64,000 nt of DNA, from assembly GCF_030719295.1 (NCBI RefSeq), contig NZ_CP120998.1:1-64000 (forward strand), read 5' to 3'. Both the position numbers and the translations under genes were made by a program. The first letter of the stretch is position 1, and every line of letters starts with the position of its first letter. Shown one piece after another: positions 9,809 to 19,212 of the stretch. Under the pieces are notes generated by a model that did no database searches, was not told the origin of the DNA, and saw only the letters and a list, made by a program, of their open reading frames with translations. Origin of the DNA: Streptomyces sp. Mut1 (lineage in GTDB: Bacteria > Actinomycetota > Actinomycetes > Streptomycetales > Streptomycetaceae).

Positions 9809-10291
9809 ATGCAGATCTTGGAGGAAATCGCGCCGTTGCTGCGTTCGCTGGCTGCATCGAGTCATGTCTACGCCAGTTGGGGCGCGATATCGAAGGCCAC
9901 CGTCGCGGAGGAGGTGTTCGCCCTCGGCATGGTCGCGCAGGACGACTGGGCGCATCAGGCTGTCGCGGGCGCAGTCGGTCCCGCGTCTGCCCGCGAGATC
10001 GAGGCAGCATTTCGGCCCGTGGACGCGGAGGGAGCGATCGAGTTGATGACCAACCTGTCAGCCTTCGATCTCGTCTACTCTCGGAGCCTTCTCCGGGACC
10101 GCGATCACGCGGAGCGGGCGGCCACGCGAGTGGCGAAGCTGCTCGGTCGGGGCACGAGCTGGGTCACGAACACGGAGGGCATGGGCAACGGCCGCGCGTG
10201 GACGCCCGTCACCCGGCACGGCATCGATGTCGTCGTTGCCGGAACCACCGCAGAGCACTTCGTGATCCTCCTCGCCCTGGGCGACGACTAA
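9809..10291 (+). CDS. hypothetical protein (160 aa)
   Basis: I choose the ATG at 9809 (MQILEEIAPLLRSLAAS) because GGCAGGA precedes it by eight bases and the upstream residues look non-coding. The protein is soluble, mixed alpha/beta, without membrane segments or a motif I recognise. It ends HGIDVVVAGTTAEHFVILLALGDD. It stands 75 bp after the recombinase pair and may be cargo of that element. Function unknown. Confidence 0.55.
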   Translation: MQILEEIAPLLRSLAASSHVYASWGAISKATVAEEVFALGMVAQDDWAHQAVAGAVGPASAREIEAAFRPVDAEGAIELMTNLSAFDLVYSRSLLRDRDHAERAATRVAKLLGRGTSWVTNTEGMGNGRAWTPVTRHGIDVVVAGTTAEHFVILLALGDD

Positions 10292-10515
10292 CGAGGGCCG
10301 GAGCATCTCGGAGTGTGACCTCTCGTCCTGGCCAGTACCTCAGCCTCCCGAAGAGCTCCCTCCTCCATCGTAGCGACCCCCGCCACGGCCTCACCGACCC
10401 GCGCTACGTCGCTTTCAACGAGTGATTGCACCAGATTCACCGGACGCCCCACCCGCATAGCGCTGCTTGAAAATGCCTGAGCATCCACGACGCTTCCGGC
10501 GGCCGAGCACTTTGG

Positions 10516-10890
10516 TCAGTCGTTGATCACCCGTTGAAAGATCCCGGCGAACTCGCCGTTCTCGATCAGTCCGGCGATCACGTCGGTCATGCTGCCGATG
10601 CCGGGATCTCTGACGATCAGGCCGTCCGAGACCCAGAAATACCGGCCTCCGAGGGCCTCGTCGGTCCCTGTCCAGAGCTTCATCAGGCGCTCGACTTCCG
10701 CGACGGTGAACACGGTCGCGGTCCAACAGGATCCGTCCTTCAGAGTCACGAAGACATCGACGTTGCAGACTTTGTCCAAGTCCTCGCCGCCGCTGGGCAG
10801 GAACGACGCCTGGAAGTTCTCCACACGGACCCAATACCGGGTCTCGTCCCACCCTCGCTCGATCGGCTCCGACGATGTGCTGGGGCTCAT
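10516..10890 (-). CDS. hypothetical protein (124 aa)
   Basis: The start is set at the ATG at 10890 (MSPSTSSEPIERGWDETRYWV). Longer versions run into a low-quality Arg/Pro-rich extension. The body looks like a small beta-rich cytoplasmic domain: TRYWVRVENFQASFLPSGG, DVFVTLKDGSCWTATVFTVAEVERLM, GGRYFWVSDGLIV. The pattern of alternating strands followed by a helix is conserved-looking, but I cannot name the family. No operon partner overlaps it. Confidence 0.55.
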   Translation of the reverse strand: MSPSTSSEPIERGWDETRYWVRVENFQASFLPSGGEDLDKVCNVDVFVTLKDGSCWTATVFTVAEVERLMKLWTGTDEALGGRYFWVSDGLIVRDPGIGSMTDVIAGLIENGEFAGIFQRVIND

Positions 10891-11058
10891 CGCGTGAGTG
10901 TCCCCGCTCGGGTCATCGATCTCAACCGAGATCCTCTGTCCCGTTGCCGCTGCCCGCGGCCATGGCCGGGGACGTTCGTCCGTACGCAACTGTGGAGAAA
11001 AGTCTGTACGCCGACACCAAGCCGCCCGCGACAAGAACATGGGCCGTCCCGCCAGCCA

Positions 11059-11367
11059 TCAGTAGCGTCCGTCGAGAGCTTCGACGAGGCAGCGGAGTTC
11101 ACGTGCCCGCCGTCGGGACATCGCCAGAATCACCGCTTCGAGGTACTCGCGGGCCCGCCACGGGTCTCCGCAACATGCCCACTCCGTGCAGCCGCCGCTC
11201 TCGTCGTCCCACAGGCGTCGGTTCGGCTGGTGGACGAAGCTTCTCCAGCGCACCATGGCCGACCCGATCGAGCCCGGCCACAGGTACTTCTTTTGACGTT
11301 CTATCCGTCGAACTTCAGCGAGAGCTGCCGAGGACAGACCATGGATGATCGTGATGTCGTCCTGCAT
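11059..11367 (-). CDS. hypothetical small protein (102 aa)
   Basis: Started at the ATG at 11367 (MQDDITIIHGLSSAALAEVRR). The sequence is basic and ends in an Arg-rich helix (MSRRRARELRCLVEALDGRY). Two cysteines sit in a short segment (GGCTEWACCGDPWRA). Size and composition resemble small uncharacterised proteins of Streptomyces accessory regions. Same strand as the 10516-10890 gene, 168 bp away. Function unknown. Confidence 0.5.
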   Translation of the reverse strand: MQDDITIIHGLSSAALAEVRRIERQKKYLWPGSIGSAMVRWRSFVHQPNRRLWDDESGGCTEWACCGDPWRAREYLEAVILAMSRRRARELRCLVEALDGRY

Positions 11368-11634
11368 CCGGGGCCGGCGCGGAAGCTCGGCACGGACACG
11401 GCCAGGCCGTCTACGCGGCATCGGCCTTTCTGATGATCGTCATGCCGGTCATCATCCCACCAACTGGCACCGTCCGACCAGACCATAGACCGGTCTCATG
11501 GTCCTGCGGACACGTCCTGACATCCCATCAGCGGCGCACAAGATGCCCCACGCGCCCCGCTGCAATCCTTCGCAACCACTACTCACAGTGAAGAAGGTGC
11601 CGACGACTCCACCCACAAGACTCCGCTGGACTGG

Positions 11635-11967
11635 TTCGGATAAGCGTGTGTCAGATGTTCCATGCTCCGGGTCGACCCGAATGAACGGCCCCGTCTCGAA
11701 GAGATCCGAGAGAACCTGGTCGCTCGGATCGCCGAGGCCGAACGCGAGGGCTGGCTCGGCGAGGTCGACGGCCTGAACGTCAGCCTCGCCGCCGCAGAGG
11801 ACAAACTCATACAGCTCGATGCCGAGCAGGCTCGCACATCGACTGTGGTCCACCTCGGCCTGCCGGCCTTCCACCAGATCGGCCGCCCGATCCACCGAGG
11901 CGGACGCGTCGTCTCCCGGCTGAAGAGTGAAGGCAGTACAGAAATCGGTATGCGCAGGTTGTGACGC
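11635..11967 (+). pseudogene. remnant of a TnpB-like tyrosine recombinase (C-terminal tail)
   Basis: Right after an in-frame TAA the plus strand reads ACVRCSMLRVDPNERPRLEE, then EGWLGEVDGLNVSLAAAEDKL and VVHLGLPAFHQIGRP. This is a diverged copy of the tail of the intact recombinase encoded at 7328-9733 (ACVRCPLLLVDPTQMPRLQE). The catalytic domain is absent. It lies 1.9 kb to the right of the intact pair, while a similar remnant lies about 0.15 kb to its left in the opposite orientation. Confidence 0.75.
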
Positions 11968-12036
11968 TGGTCCTACTCTCGGTGCGGGTGTTCCGGGTTG
12001 GGGGCACCCGTTTGAATGCACAGTGAGGATTCGCGC

Positions 12037-13305
12037 GTGATCTCGATCTACCTGTCTCTGAGCAACCCCCGCTGGACCCCGAAGACCGAGGCCGACCTCC
12101 AGGCCGCGATCACCGGCGGTCTCATCGAGGAGAAGCACTACTTCGACGCCAAGGAGATGCTCGCCACGAAGGGTGACAACAGGGAGTTGGCGCGCGACCT
12201 GTCGTCCTTCGCCATCGACGGCGGCACGATGATCGTCGGGCTGGCCGAGGACAAGCAGAATGGCACCTTCAGCCTCGCCCCGCAGCCCCTGCAGGGGCTG
12301 CCGGAGAGGGTCGAGCAGGTCGCCCACTCCCTTCCCGACCCTCCCCTGGTGATCCTCACCGACCCCATCAAGTCGGAGGCCGATCCCGCCCAGGGTTACC
12401 TCATCATCCACGTCCCAGCCAGCCCGCTGGCCCCGCACATGGTCGACGGGCGCTACTTCGGGCGCGGCGACAAGACCAAGCGGACTCTCCCGGACTCCGA
12501 GGTCGTCCGGCTCCACGAGCGACGCCGGAATGCTGAACAGGATGCGCTCGCCCTGCTCAAGCAGGAGATCGACAACGACCCGATGCACGACGTCGGGAAG
12601 CAGTCCCACATGTTCCTCGTCGCCCAGCCCCTCGCTGCCCCGCGGGACATGCTCCTGGACCTCACCAGCGGACCGAAGTGGAACCTGCAACTCGCCCAGC
12701 TCATCGATAAGGTCTACACCCCCGAGATCAACGCCCGCGTGGATGGCCTTGAGACCTACCCGAAGCTCATCGACGCGGGCAATGGCTACCGGCGCAGCGG
12801 CGGGGCGGCCCGGGCCAGCAACAACCTCGGCGAGGGCCGCATCTTCACCCGGAATCCGGGCGTCTACCACGACGAAAACGCGATCGAGCTGCAAATCTTC
12901 GAGAACGGAGGCCTCCGGCTCTTCTCCAGTCGCCTCTCCGAGCGGTTCGAAGGAGATGCCGAGGACCACTTCCTCCACGATCCCGCCGTGGTGGGTAACA
13001 CCCGCCGCTTCCTCGCACTTGTGCGCCAGGCTGCGGCAGACGGCGGCTACATGGGTAACTGGGCCCTCGCCGTGGGCCTCACCAGGCTCCGCGGCCGCAG
13101 CCCCTACACCAGCGTTCCGCAGAACTTCCGGGGGACCTCCGTGCAGCGGAACCGCTACGACCGGGATACCTACGAACAGGCCACGGGGACCACCTGGGCC
13201 GAACTCAACGAGACTCCCGGAGCGGTCACTCGCCGTCTTGTCGGCTCTTTCCTGCGGACCCTCGCAGCCGAGGAGTACTTCGACACCGCGCTGAACGATG
13301 ACTGA
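12037..13305 (+). CDS. Schlafen/AlbA_2 domain protein (422 aa)
   Basis: The start is set at the GTG at 12037 behind GAGG; an ATG at 12016 is the alternative. The first 90 residues carry the AlbA_2 signature: EEKHYFDAKE, a run of polar residues, then ARDLSSFAIDGGTMIVGLAED. This domain is found in bacterial Schlafen-like proteins and DNA-binding regulators. The remaining 300 residues are an uncharacterised soluble region with a second conserved-looking block (RIFTRNPGVYHDENAIELQIFENGGLRLFSS). Monocistronic, ending in a strong bidirectional terminator. It lies in a mobile-element-rich stretch, so a defence role is possible but unproven. Confidence 0.75.
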   Translation: MISIYLSLSNPRWTPKTEADLQAAITGGLIEEKHYFDAKEMLATKGDNRELARDLSSFAIDGGTMIVGLAEDKQNGTFSLAPQPLQGLPERVEQVAHSLPDPPLVILTDPIKSEADPAQGYLIIHVPASPLAPHMVDGRYFGRGDKTKRTLPDSEVVRLHERRRNAEQDALALLKQEIDNDPMHDVGKQSHMFLVAQPLAAPRDMLLDLTSGPKWNLQLAQLIDKVYTPEINARVDGLETYPKLIDAGNGYRRSGGAARASNNLGEGRIFTRNPGVYHDENAIELQIFENGGLRLFSSRLSERFEGDAEDHFLHDPAVVGNTRRFLALVRQAAADGGYMGNWALAVGLTRLRGRSPYTSVPQNFRGTSVQRNRYDRDTYEQATGTTWAELNETPGAVTRRLVGSFLRTLAAEEYFDTALNDD

Positions 13306-13318
13306 CTCGAATTCTTGA

Positions 13319-13358
13319 GGCCCCTCAGCCGCCCTTTCGGGCTGCTGAGGGGCCTTTC
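13319..13358. terminator. bidirectional Rho-independent terminator
   Basis: GGCCCCTCAG (13319-13328) pairs with CTGAGGGGCC (13345-13354); an inner CCC/GGG stem closes on a TTTC loop and TTTCC follows. It lies 14 bp after the AlbA_2 gene. The homology of the truncated Tn3 transposase on the other strand ends just beyond it. Confidence 0.8.
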
Positions 13359-13371
13359 CGTTAGTTCAGAG

Positions 13372-15402
13372 AAGTAGGTCGCCAGCCGCAGATACGTCTG
13401 GTCGACGTGGGACAACCGCCCGTACTTCAGCGCGTCAACCCCGCTGATGACGGGGGTGTAGCCGACGTTGCAGCCATGGGCCACCAGCAGCGCCGCGATC
13501 GTGACGGGGAGGTCCTTGAGCCGGGCTTCGCCACCGGTGACCGAGGTGAACGCCTGGTCGGCGCCGGTCCAGGAGAACACCTCCAGCAGCACCTCCGGCA
13601 GGTCGACGCGGGGCAGCATCGCGTTCACCGCCGCCCGCAGACCGAGCAGGGAGGCCGGTTCGGGCTCCGGCTCAAGCGCGGCGAAGTGCAAGCGGCCGTC
13701 ATCGTCGAAAGAGATCTGCGCGTTCTCCGGCAGGCGGCCCGAGACCTCCCGGTAGGTACCGTCCAGCAGCGCTGCCCGCGCCGCCAGGCGTTCGCCCGCT
13801 CCCTCGGGCAGGCCCAGGGACGCAAGGACGGTGGACTTGGCCTGCTCCCACGCCTCACCCGCCAGCAGCTTCGCCCTCGGGTCGCCCCACTTGGAGGAGT
13901 TCTTCGCGAAGATCTCCCGCCGTCGCAGCATGTGGTGGAACTGCTCCAGCACGCAGAACACGTACGCCTTCCAGCCCACCGTCCCCGGCTCCAGGCCCGG
14001 CGCGGTCAGCACCAGACGCCGCCAGGACCCGGCCAGCAGCTCGGTATCGATCTCGACAGGTCCCACCTTCTTACGGCCCATCAGCTCCGGCAAAGTCTTC
14101 AGCGCGGCCAGAATCGGGGCACCCTCCGGAGTCGCTCCGAAGTCCACGACCTTGACCAGAAGCTTCAGGAACGGTCGCACCGTCCCGAACCGGGTGGCCA
14201 GCATCGCCCGCCATGCCTGATCCGCATCGGAGTCCAGCGGCGGGGTCAGCTCGAACAGCGCCGCGATCGCGGCGGCCAGCTCGCTGCGCGCCACCACCGC
14301 CTCGATCTGCTCCCACATCGCCGCCAGCGTCTGCACCTTCGGGGCGCTGATCTCCCCGGTGTCGGTATCGACCTGCTCGGCAGTGGTGTCGAAGACGACC
14401 TGGAACGCGGTCGCCAGCTTCGCCCCGGCCCGTTCGACTCTCGGCAGGGTCTTCATCTTCTCCTTGGCCGTCTCCCGCTCGGCCTTGGCCAGCAGTTTCG
14501 TGGCGATCAGCACCTCCAGCAGGTCCAAGGCGTCATCGACCGCCCGTGTCGTCAGGTGCACCGCAGTGGCCAGCAGCGTCGCCAGGCGCCGCGCGTCGTT
14601 GTGCCGCTTGAGCAGCGTCGTCTTGCCGTCCACCCCGTACCGCGACAGCTCCGCGAGCCGGTATCCTCGACACGTCCAGCTCACCCATGCCCAGATCAGC
14701 GATCTCCTCCGCCCGGTCCAGGGACCACTTCATCTGCGGGCCCGACACTCGCACCGGCCCGCGCCGCAGGCGATCCAGCTCCGAGACCCGCGCACCCGCA
14801 GGCACCGTCAGCAGCGAGTCCAGCACTGCTCGCTGGCCGATGTTCAGCAGTCCGTAGAGGGTGTCCCACAGCCGCTGGTTCGCCGCCTCCCGGACATTGC
14901 CCACCAGACGTGACAAGCGGCTCGCCCCGGGCAGAAGCACCCTGCGCTCGCGCAGCCATCCCACCGCCGCATCGAACAACGCCTTCGGCCCGTCCCCAGT
15001 CGTCCAGGCCCGCGCGTCCAGCCACTCACTCAGCTCGGCCGAGACCTCGGCAAAGTCCCGCCAGCCCCCCGCCTCCTGAATCTCCCCGGCGTGGGTGCGG
15101 GCCGTCCCGTCCCGTTCGCCGTACTCCTTTAGACACGACGGATCCGCAATCTCCAGATGCTCGGCCAGGTACTCGGCCACCTCCGCCGGCACCTGCCGCG
15201 GGTCCGGCAGGAACCGGCCCAAGTAGCGCACGCTCGTGAGCTGGACCGCGTACCCGAGCCGATTGTGCACACGCCGCTTGGCTTGCACCGCCTCCCGGTC
15301 CGCGTCGTCCAGGAAGAAGTACCGCTCCAACTCCGTACGGGACGGCGCCCCGACAAACACCCCGTACCCAGCATGCTCGCCCGACAGAAACTCGACCGCC
15401 AC
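13372..15402 (-). pseudogene. tnpA: Tn3-family transposase, frameshifted and C-terminally truncated
   Basis: The natural start is the GTG at 15402 (VAVEFLSGEHAGYGVFVGAP, then RTELERYFFLDDADREAV), the DUF4158 N-terminal domain of Tn3-family TnpA, behind GGAGAG. The frame shifts near 14660: one frame reads MGELDVSRIPAR and the continuation RLAELSRYGVDGKTTLLKRH is in another frame. Homology continues to HVDQTYLRLATY and stops near 13372, so the C-terminal third with the rest of the DDE core is lost. No resolvase or 38-bp terminal repeats are evident. A dead remnant. Confidence 0.85.
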
Positions 15403-15834
15403 AACAACTCTCCGTAGATCGACAACAGCGACCCACGGAGGCTCTGACAGGCGATCACCCCAGGTCAAAGTGCCAATCAACACCGAGAAGGCTTAGCGCA
15501 CGATCTGACATGGATGTTCCTCAAGCCCCGACACCACCACACCTTCGAGGTGACCGTACGCCGGACACCGGGCTGGGCGTCGGCTCCCGAGGCAAGTGCT
15601 CACGGACGAGAGGTATCTGACTCCCTTCATGTGGAGTGACGGAGCAGTGGGGCCCGGGCCGGTTGGGTGTCCGGGCCTTCGCCGTGTCCTCGGCAGATTT
15701 TCTTCCCGGCCGCTGCTGTCTGTCGGCTCCTGGACGGCCCCAGGGGGTGAAGGAGCTCTTGCGCTCCAGAAACGGAACGTCAGCACCCGCAGCGTCCCGC
15801 CCGCTCGAACAACCAGTCTCTGGAGGACATTCCC
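15403..15834. other. intergenic stretch without recognisable gene
   Basis: Both strands have only short frames with random-looking Arg/Pro-rich translations. The stretch probably holds the promoter of the small membrane protein gene that follows. No repeat, tRNA or transposon end is recognised. Confidence 0.5.
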
Positions 15835-16020
15835 GTGAACGAGAACCCGGTGCCGCTCCTGTCGCAGCATGCCGCGCTCATCCTGACCATGGCCGTCGTC
15901 ATCGGCGTCAGCATCGGCGCCCTCACCTACTCCTCCGAGCGCTCCTTCGCGAAGGCGCCCCTCGCCGGTCTCCTCGCCGCCGGTGCCTCCGTCGCGGTGA
16001 TGCACAGCCTGATCGGCTGA
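15835..16020 (+). CDS. small membrane protein (61 aa)
   Basis: The GTG start at 15835 has GGAGG nine bases upstream. The product has two hydrophobic segments, LILTMAVVIGVSIGALTY and the region LAGLLAAGASVAVMHSLIG, separated by a short charged loop (SSERSFAK). This predicts a two-helix hairpin membrane protein. A perfect terminator hairpin follows at once, so the gene is probably transcribed alone. Function unknown. Confidence 0.65.
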   Translation: MNENPVPLLSQHAALILTMAVVIGVSIGALTYSSERSFAKAPLAGLLAAGASVAVMHSLIG

Positions 16021-16023
16021 CCA

Positions 16024-16057
16024 GGGGGTGGCCAGGAAGGTCCTGGCCACCCCCTTT
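16024..16057 (+). terminator. Rho-independent terminator
   Basis: A 13-bp stem, GGGGTGGCCAGGA with TCCTGGCCACCCC, closes on a 3-nt loop and runs into CTTT. It follows the stop of the small membrane protein gene by 4 bp. Confidence 0.8.
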
Positions 16058-16250
16058 CACGCCGTAGCGGGGCGAACAGAGGCGAACACCGGCAGGAAAA
16101 GCTGAACCATCTGACTTGGCTCACAACCTACTTTGAAGCTCGCGGCCTTCTCCTCATCAGCCATACGAGCTGTCCACCAGCACTCGCCTGTGGACAGCGG
16201 CCACGTTCCACACGGGGCCGGGGCGATCCGGGATCTGAAAGGATCCGGGC

Positions 16251-17096
16251 ATGCTCACCAACCAGACCGCCGCAGCTGGCCTCGATGACAACACCCCCTG
16301 GACCGCCCTGTACGACAAGACCGGCAGCGACCACAGCGACTACGTCTCCGAGGTGCGCAGCGCGGTCGAGTACGGCCTGAACGATCCTGGGCAATCGGTG
16401 GAGATGGCCTGTGCGGCCGCCGAGACCGCCGATGCCGCGGCCCAGGCTCTGTCGAGCACCTGGTCCCTCTACACCCCGCAGGACGCCGCGGCCGTCGCCT
16501 CCGCGCTCCTGGTCCAGCTCCAGAACAACGCCGACGCCTTGGCCGAGCTCGTGCGCGCGGTCGGCCGGCTCGTCGAGCGAGGTGAGGCCGAGCTGCCCGC
16601 CCCCGCCAGCCCCGGGCAGCCGGCGAACCTGGCCGACGCCCTGACAGCACTGCGGACGGTGGCCGACACGGTCAACGGACTGGTCGACCGGCACGCCTCC
16701 ACCACCGTGCGCGCGCTGGACGCCGCTCCTGGCACCGCCGTACTGCCCGGCGATGTCCACGAGACCGTTGTCGCCGTCGCCGCCCTGCTCGCCGAGCAGT
16801 ACGACCAGGAGGTGACGCTGAACCAGCGCCACCCCGACGGGACCTATGAGGACGATGACAGCGGATTCGGGTGCGGCTGCGACGTCACGATCGCCGCTGG
16901 CCGCGAGGAGTTCACCTTCCACCACGGCGACTCCGAGTGGGCGCTCACCCGGGAATCGGACGGCAAGCAACAGGCTGGTGGTGTCACCACCTTCAGCACC
17001 TGGGAGACCTTGAGCACCACGCTGAAGACCGCCCACCCGCAGCAGCTCACGGACGACATCCTGCGAATCATCGCGAACGGTCAGCAGAAGCTGTAG
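16251..17096 (+). CDS. hypothetical protein (281 aa)
   Basis: The ATG at 16251 is preceded by AAAGGATCC. The N-terminal two-thirds are helical and Ala-rich (AAAETADAAAQALSSTWSLY, ADALTALRTVADTVNGLVDR), consistent with a bundle or coiled coil. The C-terminus is a beta-rich domain with DDDSGFGCGCDVTIAAGREEF, then HGDSEWALTRES. Proteins of this type occur on Streptomyces mobile or plasmid-like DNA, but I cannot assign a function. It is separated from its neighbours and convergent with the Xre regulator downstream. Confidence 0.6.
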   Translation: MLTNQTAAAGLDDNTPWTALYDKTGSDHSDYVSEVRSAVEYGLNDPGQSVEMACAAAETADAAAQALSSTWSLYTPQDAAAVASALLVQLQNNADALAELVRAVGRLVERGEAELPAPASPGQPANLADALTALRTVADTVNGLVDRHASTTVRALDAAPGTAVLPGDVHETVVAVAALLAEQYDQEVTLNQRHPDGTYEDDDSGFGCGCDVTIAAGREEFTFHHGDSEWALTRESDGKQQAGGVTTFSTWETLSTTLKTAHPQQLTDDILRIIANGQQKL

Positions 17097-17242
17097 GAGA
17101 CCGCTGACGGGAGCGGATCGAGTCCGTCGTATCGCCCGGCGACCCGGCCTACGACCAGCTCCCCGAACTGCCGCGTGCCCGACCCGATACGCGCGCCACT
17201 TCCGGTGCCGGATGAATCTTGTTCCTGGCACCGGAAGGTGCT

Positions 17243-18100
17243 TCAGCTTCGTGGCGGCGTGGACTCGCACTTCGGGCACCCATGGCCCTGCATGACGGAC
17301 ACAAGCCGGAAGCGTCGGATCCCATGACGGCCGGTGACGCACCGCGCGGTCCACGGCGCCGTGTGGGAGTGGGGGAAGGGTTCGGTCGGACGTAGGCCGG
17401 CCTGAAGCATGATGGCCTCGGCCAGACGGTGCGCCCGGTACCCCCTCCATCGCCCGCGCTCTTCGGTGTCGGCCTTCTCCCTCGGCGCTTCCTCCTTCTT
17501 CTTGGCCTGTACCCGGTCGTACGCCTTACCCCAGACCAGGAAACGGCCTTCCTTGACTCCGCAGGCGTACAGGTACGCGTGCAGCTGCCCGATACTGCTG
17601 GGCAGCTGCTGGCGGTGGGATATTCGATGCGCGGCGCTCCGGGACAGGAACGCGAACGGCTTCTGCGCCTCTCCGTCACGCGCGGCCTGGACCCGGTCCT
17701 CCATCTTCTGCATGGACGGGCGGTCAGCCACCTCCCAGACCCTGGCCAGTGCGCTGCCGAGCTCGTCGGCTGTGCTCACCATGCTGGGGTGCGGGGCCGC
17801 AGTGAGAGAGCGCCGCTGCCGTCCAAGAGGCCGAATGGCCCCTTCGAACAGGCGCTTTGCCTCCTCGGCGTCGAGACCGAGTTCGGTGACGTACCCCTCC
17901 ACGATGGGCCGCTTCGGTACGGCGGCCCCGGACTCAGCTCGCTGAATGGTGGAGACCGACGTGCCGATGATATCGGCCGCCTGACCTTGCGTGAGTCCCA
18001 TCCCGGCGCGGCTGCGGCGCAGCGCACCGGCCAGCTTGCCGACGGCGTTGTCGGGGTCCGGCACCTGCTTGAGGCGCCGGACCTTCCGCACGGTAGTCAT
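17243..18100 (-). CDS. Xre-type helix-turn-helix regulator with C-terminal Cys motif
   Basis: Product of 285 aa. Residues 20-75 form a clear Xre/Cro HTH (RRSRAGMGLTQGQAADIIGT, SVSTIQRAESG). The central part is alpha-helical and basic. The C-terminus has ARCVTGRHG...MQGHGCPKCES, a degenerate zinc-ribbon-like segment in which one of the usual Cys pairs is incomplete. The stop of a small membrane protein gene lies 7 bp upstream, so the two are cotranscribed. It probably controls its own operon or a plasmid-type function; the target is unknown. Confidence 0.75.
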   Translation of the reverse strand: MTTVRKVRRLKQVPDPDNAVGKLAGALRRSRAGMGLTQGQAADIIGTSVSTIQRAESGAAVPKRPIVEGYVTELGLDAEEAKRLFEGAIRPLGRQRRSLTAAPHPSMVSTADELGSALARVWEVADRPSMQKMEDRVQAARDGEAQKPFAFLSRSAAHRISHRQQLPSSIGQLHAYLYACGVKEGRFLVWGKAYDRVQAKKKEEAPREKADTEERGRWRGYRAHRLAEAIMLQAGLRPTEPFPHSHTAPWTARCVTGRHGIRRFRLVSVMQGHGCPKCESTPPRS

Positions 18101-18107
18101 GGCGCGG

Positions 18108-18344
18108 TCAGGCGGGGGTGGCCCGCAGTTCGACCAGGGCCGGGCGCAGCACGGCCAGCTTGGCGGTGGTGGCGGCCCGTGCCACGGGGGCTCCGATGAG
18201 ACCGGCGCTGCCGGTCACGAGGACGGCGGTGACCGACTTCGTGCCCGAGAGGAACAGCACGGTCACGACGAGGACCACGACCGTGATGATGACGGCTTCG
18301 GGCCAGTTGAGAAGTGCTCTCGGGGGGATGACGCTGCGCGTCAT
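18108..18344 (-). CDS. small membrane protein cotranscribed with the Xre regulator
   Basis: I start it at the ATG at 18344 (MTRSVIPPRALLNWPEAVII), giving 78 aa. One strong membrane helix (AVIITVVVLVVTVLFLS) and a second, weaker hydrophobic segment (AVLVTGSAGLIGAPVA) are seen. The gene ends 7 bp before the regulator start. Small membrane proteins paired with Xre regulators occur in Streptomyces integrative elements and plasmids. Function unknown. Confidence 0.6.
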   Translation of the reverse strand: MTRSVIPPRALLNWPEAVIITVVVLVVTVLFLSGTKSVTAVLVTGSAGLIGAPVARAATTAKLAVLRPALVELRATPA

Positions 18345-19212
18345 GCTAAGCCCCTGTTCTTGATCACGTGTGCAGGAGGGTGCTCCTGCTTCCAACCAGG
18401 TTGTGCCGCTGGGCGGTTGGCTCGCCCGGATGCGGTGACGGAAATGCTGCCACCCCGTGACCATGAGTCATGACCGATCGCGCCGTTTTATTCAGGCGCA
18501 TCCCACCTTCAAACTCGATGCGAGGCACTGGGCGTGAAGCTAGCCTTGGCCAAAGCGCAGACACTCTGTGTAGCGTCGAGTGCGTCTACCAGGGCGGCTC
18601 CGGGGTCGCTCGCCAGTGCCAATTCGGCGGAGCGTCACACCGAGGCAGATGATCATGTGAACACCCAGACGTAAACCAGTTTGGGTTGCCCTCTGCCCCC
18701 CCGCTGGGACGATTTTCCTAGCCCCTGCACCACCGTGATTCCAACCAGGTTGATCAGGGACACCGTGCGGGCCCTGGTTGGCTCCGGACCCGCAGCAACG
18801 AGCCGACAGCACCAGCTGTCGGCTCGTCCGCGTTCATCACCTCACCGCCGGGCCGCGCGGTTCCTCGCGAGCCGACAGCCCCGCCAGGCCGAACTCGTCG
18901 CCGCACAGCCCGTTAGACGGGAGGCAGGACAGGGTGGTCGGTGTGGTGGTGCGCGATCTCCACCCCGTACTCGCCGTCCATCGCTGCCCACACCCGGCGG
19001 CCCACCGCTTCGGCCACCGCGACCGAACGGTGCCGGCGGCCCTTTCTCTCGCCTATGCCGAACTGTTGCTTTCGACGCCAACCGATCACGGTTCAGCGGC
19101 TGTGCCGGCGGACGTTCCTGGACACCGCGTTGTCGGAGGTCACGTCTAGGTTGATCCGCAAGATCCCTGGCGAGTGGCGTCAGGGGTATTCGGAACGATC
19201 GTGGGGGTTGCT
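18345..19212. other. 868-bp stretch without a supported gene
   Basis: No frame here has the codon pattern of a Streptomyces gene over useful length. A short minus-strand piece near 18950-19060 (WAAMDGEYGVEIAHHHTDHP) looks coding-like but is bounded by stops and I cannot match it. It may be a decayed gene. Confidence 0.5.

Noticed and set aside
18778..19149. 123-codon plus-strand open frame
   Set aside because: No ribosome site, random composition and no domain; not supported as a gene.
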